Shown: positions 10,565 through 19,184 of the stretch, piece by piece
Position numbering within the stretch: position 1 is the stretch's first letter
Layout of the letters: every line of letters begins with the position of its first letter
Origin: Thalassospira profundimaris
GTDB lineage: Bacteria; Pseudomonadota; Alphaproteobacteria; Rhodospirillales; Thalassospiraceae
NCBI RefSeq assembly: GCF_003326675.1
Contig: NZ_JPWF01000006.1
Location: 248,001 to 312,000 of the forward strand
Direction of reading: 5' to 3'
Length of the DNA: 64,000 nt
The notes under the pieces: generated by a model
Database searches by the model: none
The model's input: only the letters and a program-made list of their open reading frames with translations
What the model was told of the DNA's origin: nothing
Program-made: the position numbers and the translations under genes

Positions 10565-11782
10565 ATGACTGACACCACCCGAACCGATCCAGCAAACAGA
10601 CAAACCGCCGCATGGGGCGCTGTTTTGTCGATGTCGCTGTGCGTTGCCCTGTTGCTGGCATCCGAATTCATGCCGGTCAGCTTGTTAACCCCAATGGCAG
10701 ATGGGCTGGGCGCAAGCGAAGGGGCCACAGGTCAGGCCATTTCAATCAGCGGCCTGTTCGCACTGGTTGCCAGTTTGCTGATCACAACGGTGGCCGGGCA
10801 GATCAACCGCAAATCGGTCCTGATCGCGCTGACCATGTTGATGTTGGCGTCGCTGGTGATTGTTGCGATGGCACCGAGCTTTGCGGCCTTGATCACCGGG
10901 CGCGCCATCCTTGGAATTTGCATTGGCGGGTTCTGGGCACTGGCAACCGCGATCATGATGCGGCTGGTGCCGCCCCAAGACGTGCCACGCGCCTTATCGA
11001 TCATGTATGGCGGGCAGGCCATTGCATCGGCCTTTGCGGCACCGCTTGGGGCGTGGCTTGGCGATGTATTTGGCTGGCGGGCGGTTTTCTGGGCGTTAAC
11101 GCCGCTGGTTGCGGTCAACCTTGTCTGGCAACTGAGCGTCCTGCCGTCCTTGCCCGCACGCCGTCGGCAAAATTTCGGAACGCTGATCGATGTTCTGGCG
11201 CGCCCCTATTTCAGGCGCGGCCTGATCGCGGCGATGCTCAGTTGGGGATCGGCCTTTACCATGTTCACCTATCTGCGTCCGTTTCTCGAACAGTTTAACG
11301 GCGCGGATGCAACGACATTGTCGCTTTTGCTGCTGGTGCTGGGACTTGCCGGTTTTATCGGAACCTGGGCTGCCGGGCGCTTTGTCGGGCAGCAGATTGC
11401 TCCGCTTTTGAAACTGCCGGCCCTGATCATGGGGGCCATCACGCTGGCACTTTTGTTCACGGGCAGCTCGACCGTTATGACGGCTGCTTTGCTGGCGGGG
11501 TGGGGCGGTATGAATACCGCACTTTCGGTGATTTTCATGACCTGGATGTCCCGGAATGTGGGGGATGCCCCCGAAGCAGGCGGCAGCCTGATGGTTGCCG
11601 CTATTCAGGGCTCAATCCTGCTGGGGGCCCTGATTGGGGGCCTGCTTCTTGACAGTTTTTCAATCACCGCAACTTTCGTTGGCAGCGTCGCGCTTGCGGC
11701 CCTTGCCGTGATCCTGATCGGTAACGGGCAGCGCCTGTTGAAGCCGGTTAAACTGACCCAAACACTCAGGAGATGGAATTGA
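10565..11782 (+). CDS. MFS exporter, AraJ/Bcr-like (DHA1 family)
   Basis: Inner-membrane transporter of 405 residues with 12 predicted hydrophobic segments. The DHA1 family marks are the motif A-like loop after TM2 (GQINRKSVLIALTMLML) and GRAILGICIGGFWALATAIMMRL in TM4-5. Such proteins export sugars, purine nucleosides or drugs. GGAAGA lies about seven bases ahead of the ATG at 10565, better than the in-frame ATGs at 10487 and 10544, and 10487 would leave little room for the promoter. The end overlaps the following hydrolase gene, so the two are translationally coupled. The substrate is unknown. Confidence 0.87.
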   Translation: MTDTTRTDPANRQTAAWGAVLSMSLCVALLLASEFMPVSLLTPMADGLGASEGATGQAISISGLFALVASLLITTVAGQINRKSVLIALTMLMLASLVIVAMAPSFAALITGRAILGICIGGFWALATAIMMRLVPPQDVPRALSIMYGGQAIASAFAAPLGAWLGDVFGWRAVFWALTPLVAVNLVWQLSVLPSLPARRRQNFGTLIDVLARPYFRRGLIAAMLSWGSAFTMFTYLRPFLEQFNGADATTLSLLLLVLGLAGFIGTWAAGRFVGQQIAPLLKLPALIMGAITLALLFTGSSTVMTAALLAGWGGMNTALSVIFMTWMSRNVGDAPEAGGSLMVAAIQGSILLGALIGGLLLDSFSITATFVGSVALAALAVILIGNGQRLLKPVKLTQTLRRWN

Positions 11783-12894
11783 CCAAAAACATTCAAACCC
11801 ATGACGCAGTGACGAAGAAGGATGCTGTTAATCTTGATCGCCGTGGCGTGTTACAGATGGCAGGTGCCGGTGTGGCTGCATTGGGCCTTGCTGCCATCGC
11901 AAATACGGCAACTGCAACTGCAAATGCAAAGGCACTTAACATGACCAGGGAATGGGACAAGGTTTTCCCGCAAAGCGATAAAGTCGACCACGAAAAAGTC
12001 AGCTTTACCAACCGTTACGGCATTACACTGGTGGGCGATCTTTACCTGCCCAAGGATCGTGCGCAGGGTGCCTTGCCGGCAATCGCGGTTTGTGGCCCGT
12101 TTGGTGCGGTCAAGGAACAGTCATCGGGTCTTTATGCCCAAACCATGGCCGAGCGTGGCTTTGTTACCCTGGCATTTGATCCGTCCTATACCGGCGAAAG
12201 CGGTGGTGAACCGCGTAACGTTGCATCGCCTGATATCAATACCGAGGACTTCATGGCAGCGGTCGATTATCTTGGCCTGCATGGTTCGGTTGATCGGGAA
12301 CGCATCGGTGTGATCGGTATTTGCGGCTGGGGCGGTATGGCGCTGAATGCTGTTGCCGCGGACAAGCGCGTCAAAGCCGTGGTTGCCAGCACCATGTATG
12401 ACATGACCCGCGTGATGTCGAAGGGTTATAATGACAGCGTTACACTTGAACAACGCACCCAGGCGCTTGAACAAATGAGCCGCCAGCGTTGGGAAGATGC
12501 CGCAAATGGCGCACCGGACTATGGCCCACCTTCGCTTGATCTTCAGGGTGGCGAACCGCAGTTTGTTCTTGAATATCATGACTATTACCGCACCCCGCGT
12601 GGCTATCATGCACGGGCGGTAAATTCCGGCAATGCCTGGACCCAGACCACGCCGCTGAGTTTCATGAATATGCCGATCCTGAGCTATATCTCGGAAATTT
12701 CACCGCGCCCGGTTTTGCTGATCCACGGCGAAAATGCCCATTCGCGCTATTTCAGTGAAACCGCCTATGAAGCTGCTGCCGAGCCGAAAGAACTTTTGAT
12801 CGTTCCGGGGGCCAATCACACCGATCTGTATGACAAGCTTGATGTGATCCCGTTTGACCGGATGGTCGCATTCTTTGGCGATGCACTTGTCTGA
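11779..12894 (+). CDS. Secreted alpha/beta hydrolase with Tat-like signal (dienelactone-hydrolase style)
   Basis: Hydrolase of about 371 residues. The N-terminus carries a twin-arginine signal (NLDRRGVLQMAGAGVAALGL) ending near ATATANA, so export in folded form is likely. The nucleophile elbow is GICGWGG, with cysteine in place of serine as in dienelactone hydrolases. The histidine is probably in PGANHTDLY, and the acid in LLIHGENAHS is Glu where Asp is common. AGGAG (11768-11772) abuts the ATG at 11773 but is six bases from the TTG at 11779, so TTG is the likely start; ATG at 11773 is the alternative. The gene overlaps the MFS exporter and ends at a strong terminator. Confidence 0.82.
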   Translation: MTKNIQTHDAVTKKDAVNLDRRGVLQMAGAGVAALGLAAIANTATATANAKALNMTREWDKVFPQSDKVDHEKVSFTNRYGITLVGDLYLPKDRAQGALPAIAVCGPFGAVKEQSSGLYAQTMAERGFVTLAFDPSYTGESGGEPRNVASPDINTEDFMAAVDYLGLHGSVDRERIGVIGICGWGGMALNAVAADKRVKAVVASTMYDMTRVMSKGYNDSVTLEQRTQALEQMSRQRWEDAANGAPDYGPPSLDLQGGEPQFVLEYHDYYRTPRGYHARAVNSGNAWTQTTPLSFMNMPILSYISEISPRPVLLIHGENAHSRYFSETAYEAAAEPKELLIVPGANHTDLYDKLDVIPFDRMVAFFGDALV

Positions 12895-12900
12895 TAAAGC

Positions 12901-12933
12901 AAAACGGCCGGGGCAATATACCCCGGCCGTTTT
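12901..12933. terminator. Bidirectional intrinsic terminator
   Basis: AAAACGGCCGGGG (12901-12913) pairs exactly with CCCCGGCCGTTTT (12921-12933) across a 7-base loop. A-run on one side and T-run on the other let it serve both the hydrolase gene and the convergent ydiJ-like gene. Confidence 0.93.
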
Positions 12934-12961
12934 CGTTATGATCGGATGTTGATGTGCCAGA

Positions 12962-15900
12962 TCAGTTGGTGATCCGCTTTGCCAGATACTGCACCGGATG
13001 CTGCGGTTTCACGCCCTCGTATCGGTTGACCTGACAGCGGCACGAATAGCCGGTGACCAGCATGTTTTCGGCCCCTGTCGCATCGACCTTCTTTTTCCAG
13101 CTCAGGTCATACAACGCGCGCGAGGTTTCCTGATGGCGGGTTTCATGGCCGTAAACGCCAGCCATACCACAACATCCGGTTTTCTCGGCTGTCAGTTTAA
13201 GACCGAACGCCTCAAAGATTTTCTGCCATTTCACGCCAACATCGGGGATCGATGTTTTTTCCGTGCAATGGGGGAACAGGCTTGCCGGAACATCCATGTT
13301 AACGGCGTTATCAATTTTCGGTGCGTTCAGGCGACCGTCATTGATTTCGGACGCCAGCCATTCATGGAACAGATGCACGCGGTAATCCGGCCGATCCGAA
13401 AGGCGCTGGGCATATTCCTGGCGGTAGGTCAGGGTGACGCTGGCCTCGATGCCGACCATGGCGACACCGGATTTGGCGATGCGGCCATAAACGATATCGT
13501 TCTGTTTGGCCTGATAATCGAATTTCTTCAGGAACCCTTTGACATGCATGGCCTTGCCGTTCGGGCGATAGGGTGGGACAAACACCCGGTATCCAAGGCG
13601 TTGCAACAAATCGACATGGGCAAGGAACACGTCGGTGTCATAATGCGTGGTAAAGCAATCCTGCAAGACAATCACTGACCTGGCCTTTTCATCGGCACTC
13701 AGGCCATCAAGATCAGCCTGCCGGAATTTGCCGATGCCACGCGCACGCAAGCCCGATTTAAGGCCCCGGCTATCAAGCTTTGGCAGATCGGTCAGGCCGA
13801 TGAAGCGCTTGAAAATCCAGGGCATTGGCGGGATTGATTGCAGGGCATTGAACAGGCCCGGCGCGCTTGCCAGAAGCGGGGCCATATATTCAAGTTTCGC
13901 AATGACATAATCCTTCACCGGGCGTTTGTAACGGGTGTGATAGGTCTCAAGGAACCGGGATTTCATTTCCGGGATATCGACCTTGACCGGGCATTGCCCT
14001 GCGCAGGCCTTGCATGACAGGCAACCGGCCATCGATTCATAAACATCGTGCGAGAAATCCCGCCCGTTGATCACCGCCAAATCCTGGTTCATCGGGTCGG
14101 TGCCTACCGAAAGCTGTCTGATCCATTCGCGCAGCATTCCGGCGCGGCCCTTGGGCGAATGCACACGCGACCGGGTGACCTTATAGGACGGGCACATGGC
14201 ATCCATCAGATCCCAGTTAAAGCACGCCCCGTTGCCGTTACAGCGCGTGGCATTAAGGTATTCATCACGAAGGGCATCTTCGATCTGGCGATCAAGCTGC
14301 CCGCGCATCGGGGCTTCGTCGATTGCCGTGATCGGGATGTCTTTGTTGTATGGGGACGCGATCTTGCCGGGGTTTAATTGTCCTTCCGGGTCAAAGGCTT
14401 CCTTGATGCGCCTAAGAACATCATAAAGCTCCGGCCCGAAATAGATCGGGCTGTATTCGCCGCGGAAACCCTTGCCATGTTCGCCCCAGATCAGGCCGTT
14501 ATAACGTTTGGTCAATTCGGCAACGCCATCCGATACCCGGCGCAGGCGCGCTTCGTCTTCTTCATCGCACATATCAAGAAGCGGGCGCACATGCAGGCAC
14601 CCCACATCCACATGGCCAAACATGCCGTAATCAAGGCCCTCGGCATCAAGAAGTGCGCGGAATTCGGCGATAAAATCGGCAAGGTTTTCCGGCGGTACGG
14701 CGGTATCTTCCACGAATGGCGTGGCGCGGCGTTTGCCTTCAAGATTGCCCAGCAATCCCACCGATTTCGCCCGGATTGACCAGATTGCGGCGATCTGGCC
14801 GGGATCGGTTGCCTGCACAAAGCCGATCGGGGCATAAGCTGTATCGGGATTGCCATCAAGATAAGCGCGCAATTCGTCCTGTTTGGCAGCAACTTCTTCA
14901 GGCGTTTCGCCAACAAATTCAACGACGTTAAAGCCGCGCGTGGCGATGTCACTGTTTTCCGTACCCAAAAGCTTGCCCAGCATGTGCCAGCTTTCATCCT
15001 GCTCGGCCAGTTTCATGACCTTGTCATCGATGCTTTCAATCGCAACAGGATCAAACTTTACAAGGGCTTGCACGTGACGAAGTGCGCTATCAAAGCTGTC
15101 ATAACGGACAACGGTGATGGCCTTGTGCTTGGGCAGCGGAATAACACGGAAGGTGATTTCCTTGACCATGCCAAGGCTGCCCTCGGCCCCGGCAATCAGG
15201 AAGGAAAGGTTCATATCCCCTTGATCGGAAACGGCTTCCTTAAGGTTATAGCCGGTCAATCCCCGGTTCATTTCCGGGAAAGTGGCATTGATCTGATCGC
15301 GACGCGGGGCGATTTCATCATGGACCTTGCGATAAAGCGCGCCAACCCGGTCGTCGCGGGTCATGATTTCCTTTGCTTTATCGGCACTTAGGGCCGATGT
15401 GCGGAAATCGGTGCCGTCAATCAGAACTGTGGTCATGTCATGGATATAGTGGCTGGTTTTGCCGTAAATCCGCGATCCCTTGCCCGAACTGTCCGATCCG
15501 ATCATGCCGCCAACGGTCGCACGGCTTGCGGTCGAAACGGCGGGCGGGAAGAAATAACCATGGGGTTTGAGCCATGCATTAAGCTGATCGAGCACCACAC
15601 CCGGTTCAACATGAACCAGTGCCTTTTCCTTATCAAAGGCCAGTATGTTATTGAGATACTTGGAAGTATCGAGAATGACGGTGTTGTTCAGCGACTGGCC
15701 GTTGGTGCCCGTACCGCCGCCGCGCGGGGTGATTTTGACCTCGCCGAATTTTTCGCGACCGGCCATTTCCATGACGATATTGATGTCATCGCGGCTGCGG
15801 GGCTGCAACACCGCACGCGGCATCACCTGATAAACGCTGTTATCGGTGGCATGGATCAGACGGGTGGGGAAATCTGCATGGATCTCGCCGCTAAATTTTC

Positions 15901-16003
15901 CTTCGGATTCAAGGGTTTTAAGGAAACTTAGCGTCAAACTGTCCAGCGACCGGTCCGGGGTCAGGCGGGGCAATTTGGCAATAACGCTTTTGGCGGCGGG
16001 CAT
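12962..16003 (-). CDS. ydiJ: FAD-linked and Fe-S dehydrogenase of YdiJ type (probable D-2-hydroxyacid dehydrogenase)
   Basis: Fused flavoprotein of 1013 residues, close to E. coli YdiJ (about 1018). An FAD_binding_4 domain lies at about residues 75-260 (ITPRGGGTGTNGQSLNN, GGMIGSDSSGKGSRIYGKTS). The FAD-oxidase C domain follows at about 290-560. A ferredoxin-like region holds GCLSCKACAGQCPVKVDIPE at about 665-685, and the C-terminal cysteine-rich domain ends with TGCCGMAGVYGHE. YdiJ has been assigned D-2-hydroxyglutarate dehydrogenase activity; that substrate is taken from the family. It stands alone, flanked by a terminator and a long non-coding region that would hold its promoter. Confidence 0.88.
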   Translation of the reverse strand: MPAAKSVIAKLPRLTPDRSLDSLTLSFLKTLESEGKFSGEIHADFPTRLIHATDNSVYQVMPRAVLQPRSRDDINIVMEMAGREKFGEVKITPRGGGTGTNGQSLNNTVILDTSKYLNNILAFDKEKALVHVEPGVVLDQLNAWLKPHGYFFPPAVSTASRATVGGMIGSDSSGKGSRIYGKTSHYIHDMTTVLIDGTDFRTSALSADKAKEIMTRDDRVGALYRKVHDEIAPRRDQINATFPEMNRGLTGYNLKEAVSDQGDMNLSFLIAGAEGSLGMVKEITFRVIPLPKHKAITVVRYDSFDSALRHVQALVKFDPVAIESIDDKVMKLAEQDESWHMLGKLLGTENSDIATRGFNVVEFVGETPEEVAAKQDELRAYLDGNPDTAYAPIGFVQATDPGQIAAIWSIRAKSVGLLGNLEGKRRATPFVEDTAVPPENLADFIAEFRALLDAEGLDYGMFGHVDVGCLHVRPLLDMCDEEDEARLRRVSDGVAELTKRYNGLIWGEHGKGFRGEYSPIYFGPELYDVLRRIKEAFDPEGQLNPGKIASPYNKDIPITAIDEAPMRGQLDRQIEDALRDEYLNATRCNGNGACFNWDLMDAMCPSYKVTRSRVHSPKGRAGMLREWIRQLSVGTDPMNQDLAVINGRDFSHDVYESMAGCLSCKACAGQCPVKVDIPEMKSRFLETYHTRYKRPVKDYVIAKLEYMAPLLASAPGLFNALQSIPPMPWIFKRFIGLTDLPKLDSRGLKSGLRARGIGKFRQADLDGLSADEKARSVIVLQDCFTTHYDTDVFLAHVDLLQRLGYRVFVPPYRPNGKAMHVKGFLKKFDYQAKQNDIVYGRIAKSGVAMVGIEASVTLTYRQEYAQRLSDRPDYRVHLFHEWLASEINDGRLNAPKIDNAVNMDVPASLFPHCTEKTSIPDVGVKWQKIFEAFGLKLTAEKTGCCGMAGVYGHETRHQETSRALYDLSWKKKVDATGAENMLVTGYSCRCQVNRYEGVKPQHPVQYLAKRITN

Positions 16004-16991
16004 GGTGATCTCTCTGTTTGCGATCCACCGGATTACGCTTCCGGTTTCGGATCAAATTCCGGGGTCAATTTACCCCATTTGACCCTATCAGGATTAATTG
16101 GACAAATTGAAAATTCCGAATGATTATTAGTTTTTGCCTAATAATCGAAGGCAGACACATGGACTGCATAAAGCCGGGATACTGACAGCTCCTGACAGAA
16201 ATTCCGGGTTTTCGGCGTTAGATGCCAAAATTGGTCGTCATTTCGGGTGATTTCCGGTTTTAATTGTATGAGGATTATCTTTTCGATGAGGTGCCGTTGG
16301 CATCAGGCATGGCCGCCGGATCGTCAAAACGGGGTCGGGTGTAAAGAAAAGTTTACAGCCTGCGTCGCCCACGGATCGGGGCGTGCAGGTGCCGTCCTTT
16401 TTTTGAGGTGAGGGTGCCTGATCTGATCTCGCTTCAGTCTACCCGGATCGGCCTGATCTACTTTGATCGGGCCAGGTCGGATCGGGTCGCGTCGAACCAG
16501 TTCTGGCCGGGTCAGGTCGGGCCGGGGCGGATCGAGGCAAGTCAGGTCGGGCCAGGTCGTGGCGGGTCAGGCTAGGCCCGGTCGTGTCGGTGCTGCTTAG
16601 GTTAGGGTAGGTCGGGGTAGGTTAGGGCAGGCTAGGTCAGGTCGGGCCGGGTCGGGGTAGGTTAGGGTAGGTTAGGGTAGGCTAGGTCGGGCCGGGTCGG
16701 GGTAGGTTAGGTCCGGTTCGATTTGGTTTGGTCGGGGCAAGGCAGGGCAAGGCAAGTTCGGTCTGGGCGATCCGTCATGTTGCGGGTGCGGAAAGATCAG
16801 GGTTGCCAGCATGGGCATGGCTTCGGGTTCGGGGCGTTCCGGGCGATGTGACTGTGCATGAGGTTGGGTGTGGCAAGGTGTTGATGCCGTGCTGACGGTT
16901 TTGGTGATTATGGTGGTTCGAGGTGGCTGCGTCAGTACGGCAACGATGCAGCAATCAAACGGTCAATCTTGGCTGATATAAAGGAGTTTCG
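16004..16991. other. Non-coding region of 988 bases between divergent genes, with pentanucleotide array
   Basis: No credible gene on either strand. The left part (16004-16440) is unremarkable and AT-richer near the ydiJ-like gene, where that gene's promoter must lie; the right end (16775-16991) leads into the lysR gene. The middle is filled by the degenerate 5-base tandem array listed separately. Confidence 0.8.
16465..16774 (+). repeat. Degenerate pentanucleotide tandem array, 62 units
   Basis: Read in steps of five from 16465 the sequence stays in phase for 310 bases with consensus GG-T/C/G-C/T-G/A. Common units are GGTCG, GGCCG, GGTCA, GGCTA, GGTTA, GGGTA and GGGCA, with almost no insertion or deletion. 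A higher-order block (GGTCG GGCCG GGTCG GGGTA GGTTA) occurs at 16640-16664 and again at 16685-16709. The G-rich strand is the + strand throughout. A period of five is not a codon period, which argues against a coding origin. No known repeat family comes to mind. Confidence 0.9.
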
Positions 16992-18146
16992 ATGTTTTCA
17001 TCGCTGAATATGCGCCATATGCGGTCCTTTGTGGCGGTGGCCGATCACGGGTCCTTTACGGCGGCGGCAGCCGTGCTTGGCGTTACGCCCCCCAGCCTGA
17101 CCACCACCATTCGCCAGTTCGAGGATGTGACGGGGGCTGCGCTTTTTGATCGCACGACCCGGCAAGTCACCCTGACCGATACGGGGGAGCGGTTTTTGCC
17201 GGTGGCAAAACGCCTGATCGGTGATTTTGAAGAAGCACTTGGCGATCTTGATGCGCTGTCCAAGGGGATTGGCGGGAAAATCACCATTGCCGCGGCCCCG
17301 TCGGTCCTGACCCGCATTTTACCCGCCGTGATTTCGCGCTTTGTGGTCGATCATCCCGATGCGCGATTACGGCTTGATGAAATGAATGCCGGGGAGGTCC
17401 ATGCAGCCGTTGCCGCCAACGAGGCCGATTTCGGCATCGCCGGGGAGTGGGAGGCACTGCCCGATATCGCGTTCCGGCCGCTGTTTTCCGACAGGTTCGG
17501 GGTGCTGTGCCGGGCCGATCATGCCTTTGCCTGCCAGTCCTTTGTGACCTGGGCAGAGCTCTCCGATCAGCCCTTTGTCGGGCTTGGCCCGGAATCCGGA
17601 ACATCGGCAATGATGGCCGGGGTCGCCGGGGCGGGTAGCGGTAATCAGGCCAAACACCCCAAACAACGCGGATCGGACTTCACAAGCCCAGCCATCGAAG
17701 CGGCCGCTGCCCTTGGCATTGCCGAGGCCAAAGGCGTTATGAAGCAGGCCGAAAAGCTTGCGTCTGCACAGAACAAACTGGGTGATCATCGCACGGGAAA
17801 AGCTGAGAAATCCACAGCACAAGCAGGTGCGGGCGACGGAACTGCGGCCCTGCCGATCACTCTGCCACGCCCGACGGTGGAAACATCAAACACCCTCACA
17901 CTGGCGGCCATGGTCGCGCAAGGGGTGGGGATCACGGTCCTGCCGGAACTGGCGGCAAGGGTGTCGGACATGACGCGTGACAAGGGCCTTGTCTTCGTGC
18001 CGCTGTCCGCCCCGGTCCGGCAGCGCCATATCGGCATCATCACGCGCAAAAGCAAAAGCCTGTCGCCGATTGCCAGCCTGTTTCTAAGCAAGGTGCAGGA
18101 TCAGGCCGCAAGCCTTGATCTTCCGGCGGCGCTGGAGTGGTATTGA
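16992..18146 (+). CDS. LysR-family regulator with large in-frame insert
   Basis: Regulator of 384 residues where about 300 is normal. The HTH is at residues 5-65 (MRHMRSFVAVADHGSFTAAA, then TPPSLTTTIRQFEDVTG). The effector domain runs to about residue 208 (QPFVGLGPESGTSAM) and resumes at about 287 (LPITLPRPTVETSNTLTL, then AAMVAQGVGITVLPELAARV). The 78 residues between are rich in Ala, Gly, Lys and Gln and look unfolded or helical. They interrupt the ligand-binding fold between two normally adjacent segments, but the frame stays open. The gene starts 18 bases after the GGAG at about 16982. It is divergent from the ydiJ-like gene across the repeat array; its target is unknown. Confidence 0.82.
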   Translation: MFSSLNMRHMRSFVAVADHGSFTAAAAVLGVTPPSLTTTIRQFEDVTGAALFDRTTRQVTLTDTGERFLPVAKRLIGDFEEALGDLDALSKGIGGKITIAAAPSVLTRILPAVISRFVVDHPDARLRLDEMNAGEVHAAVAANEADFGIAGEWEALPDIAFRPLFSDRFGVLCRADHAFACQSFVTWAELSDQPFVGLGPESGTSAMMAGVAGAGSGNQAKHPKQRGSDFTSPAIEAAAALGIAEAKGVMKQAEKLASAQNKLGDHRTGKAEKSTAQAGAGDGTAALPITLPRPTVETSNTLTLAAMVAQGVGITVLPELAARVSDMTRDKGLVFVPLSAPVRQRHIGIITRKSKSLSPIASLFLSKVQDQAASLDLPAALEWY

Positions 18147-18383
18147 CCGGTCGATTGGTGGTTCAGCACATATTGAGATCGACGGGGTTTGAGCGGGGTG
18201 ATTGCTGATGTGTGCAATGCCCATGGACCGTGCCCTTGAGCTAAAGTCATGGGCAGAGACCTGCGCTGTGTTAAGGGTAGACCATGCGGCTATGTTGCGG
18301 GCGGTTTAGCTTGTGGGGGCAGAATAGATCATGCAACCCAATGCCGGGTGCATGATGGCGGTGTTGCGTAACGGACTGATATC

Positions 18384-18971
18384 TCAGCGCGTCGTCGCAC
18401 CGAAGCGCAGGCCGTCAATCATCAGTTCGAGCATGCGGTGGGTGTGTTCGGCCCCTTCGGTGCCGCCGACCGAGGCGAGGTTGCCGATGGCGCGCAGCAG
18501 GTCATAGGCATCAATATCACCACGGATTTCACCGGCCTTGGCCGCCGATTGCAGAAGTGATTGCAGGGTCGGTTCGAAATTGGCGCGGAAATAGGCGGGC
18601 AGGGCGTCAAAGGCCGGGTCGCCGGAATACAGGGCGGCGGCCAGCCCCTTTTTGGTGACGATGAACTGGCAATAGCGTTTCAGCCAGTGGGTCAGGGCCT
18701 CGCCCGGGGAAAATCGGGTGCGGAATTCCGTCGCGGCCGTAACGCAGGCATCGACTTCGCGTTTGTAAACACCAACGACAAGATCGCTTCGTTTGGGAAA
18801 ACGACGATAGAGCGTGCCGACGCCAACACCTGCCTTGGCGGCGATTTCGCGCACCGGCGCGTCAACACCTGATGCCGCAAAAATCTCTTTGGCGGCTTCG
18901 AGCAGGGCATCCTCATTACGCAGGGCATCGGCGCGGATGCTTTTTTTTTCGACGGCAGTATCGTCTGTCAT
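18384..18971 (-). CDS. TetR-family transcriptional regulator
   Basis: Regulator of 195 residues from the ATG at 18971; an upstream ATG at 19010 behind AGGGA would add 13 residues and is about as plausible. The TetR HTH is near the N-terminus (ALLEAAKEIFAASGVDAPVR, AGVGVGTLYRRFPKRSDLV). The C-terminal part matches the branch with WLKRYCQFIVTKKGLAAAL and AIGNLASVGG. Members of this branch often control oxidoreductases or hydrolases beside them. It is divergent from an alpha/beta hydrolase gene with GGAAC-type palindromes between, so it probably represses both genes. Confidence 0.88.
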   Translation of the reverse strand: MTDDTAVEKKSIRADALRNEDALLEAAKEIFAASGVDAPVREIAAKAGVGVGTLYRRFPKRSDLVVGVYKREVDACVTAATEFRTRFSPGEALTHWLKRYCQFIVTKKGLAAALYSGDPAFDALPAYFRANFEPTLQSLLQSAAKAGEIRGDIDAYDLLRAIGNLASVGGTEGAEHTHRMLELMIDGLRFGATTR

Positions 18972-19048
18972 CTTGTTGTTTTCCAAAGGCAAAACCGATT
19001 TTTGACGCATGGGCGGAATCCCTGCGTCAAAATTTGCGCTTGATAAAC

Positions 19049-19129
19049 GGAACGATGTTCCATATCTGCTTTTCCATAAGCGGAACATTGATCCATTTAA
19101 TGCCCATGGCGTATCGGATCAATGTTCCG
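19049..19129. promoter_or_regulatory. Probable TetR operators (GGAAC palindromes)
   Basis: A compact palindrome GGAAC-GAT-GTTCC lies at 19049-19061. Further right, CGGAACATTGATCC (19081-19094) and GGATCAATGTTCCG (19116-19129) are exact reverse complements 21 bases apart. All sit between the divergent TetR and hydrolase starts. The shared GGAAC half-sites suggest a single protein binding several times. Confidence 0.65.
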
Positions 19130-19184
19130 TTTGGCGATATATAGGCGCAACACACGGTTTCGCCAATCGGAAAAGGATTTTGGC

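Noticed and set aside
16465-16774. CRISPR array in the repeated region
   Set aside because: The unit is five bases with no spacers; the period and lack of unique inserts rule it out.
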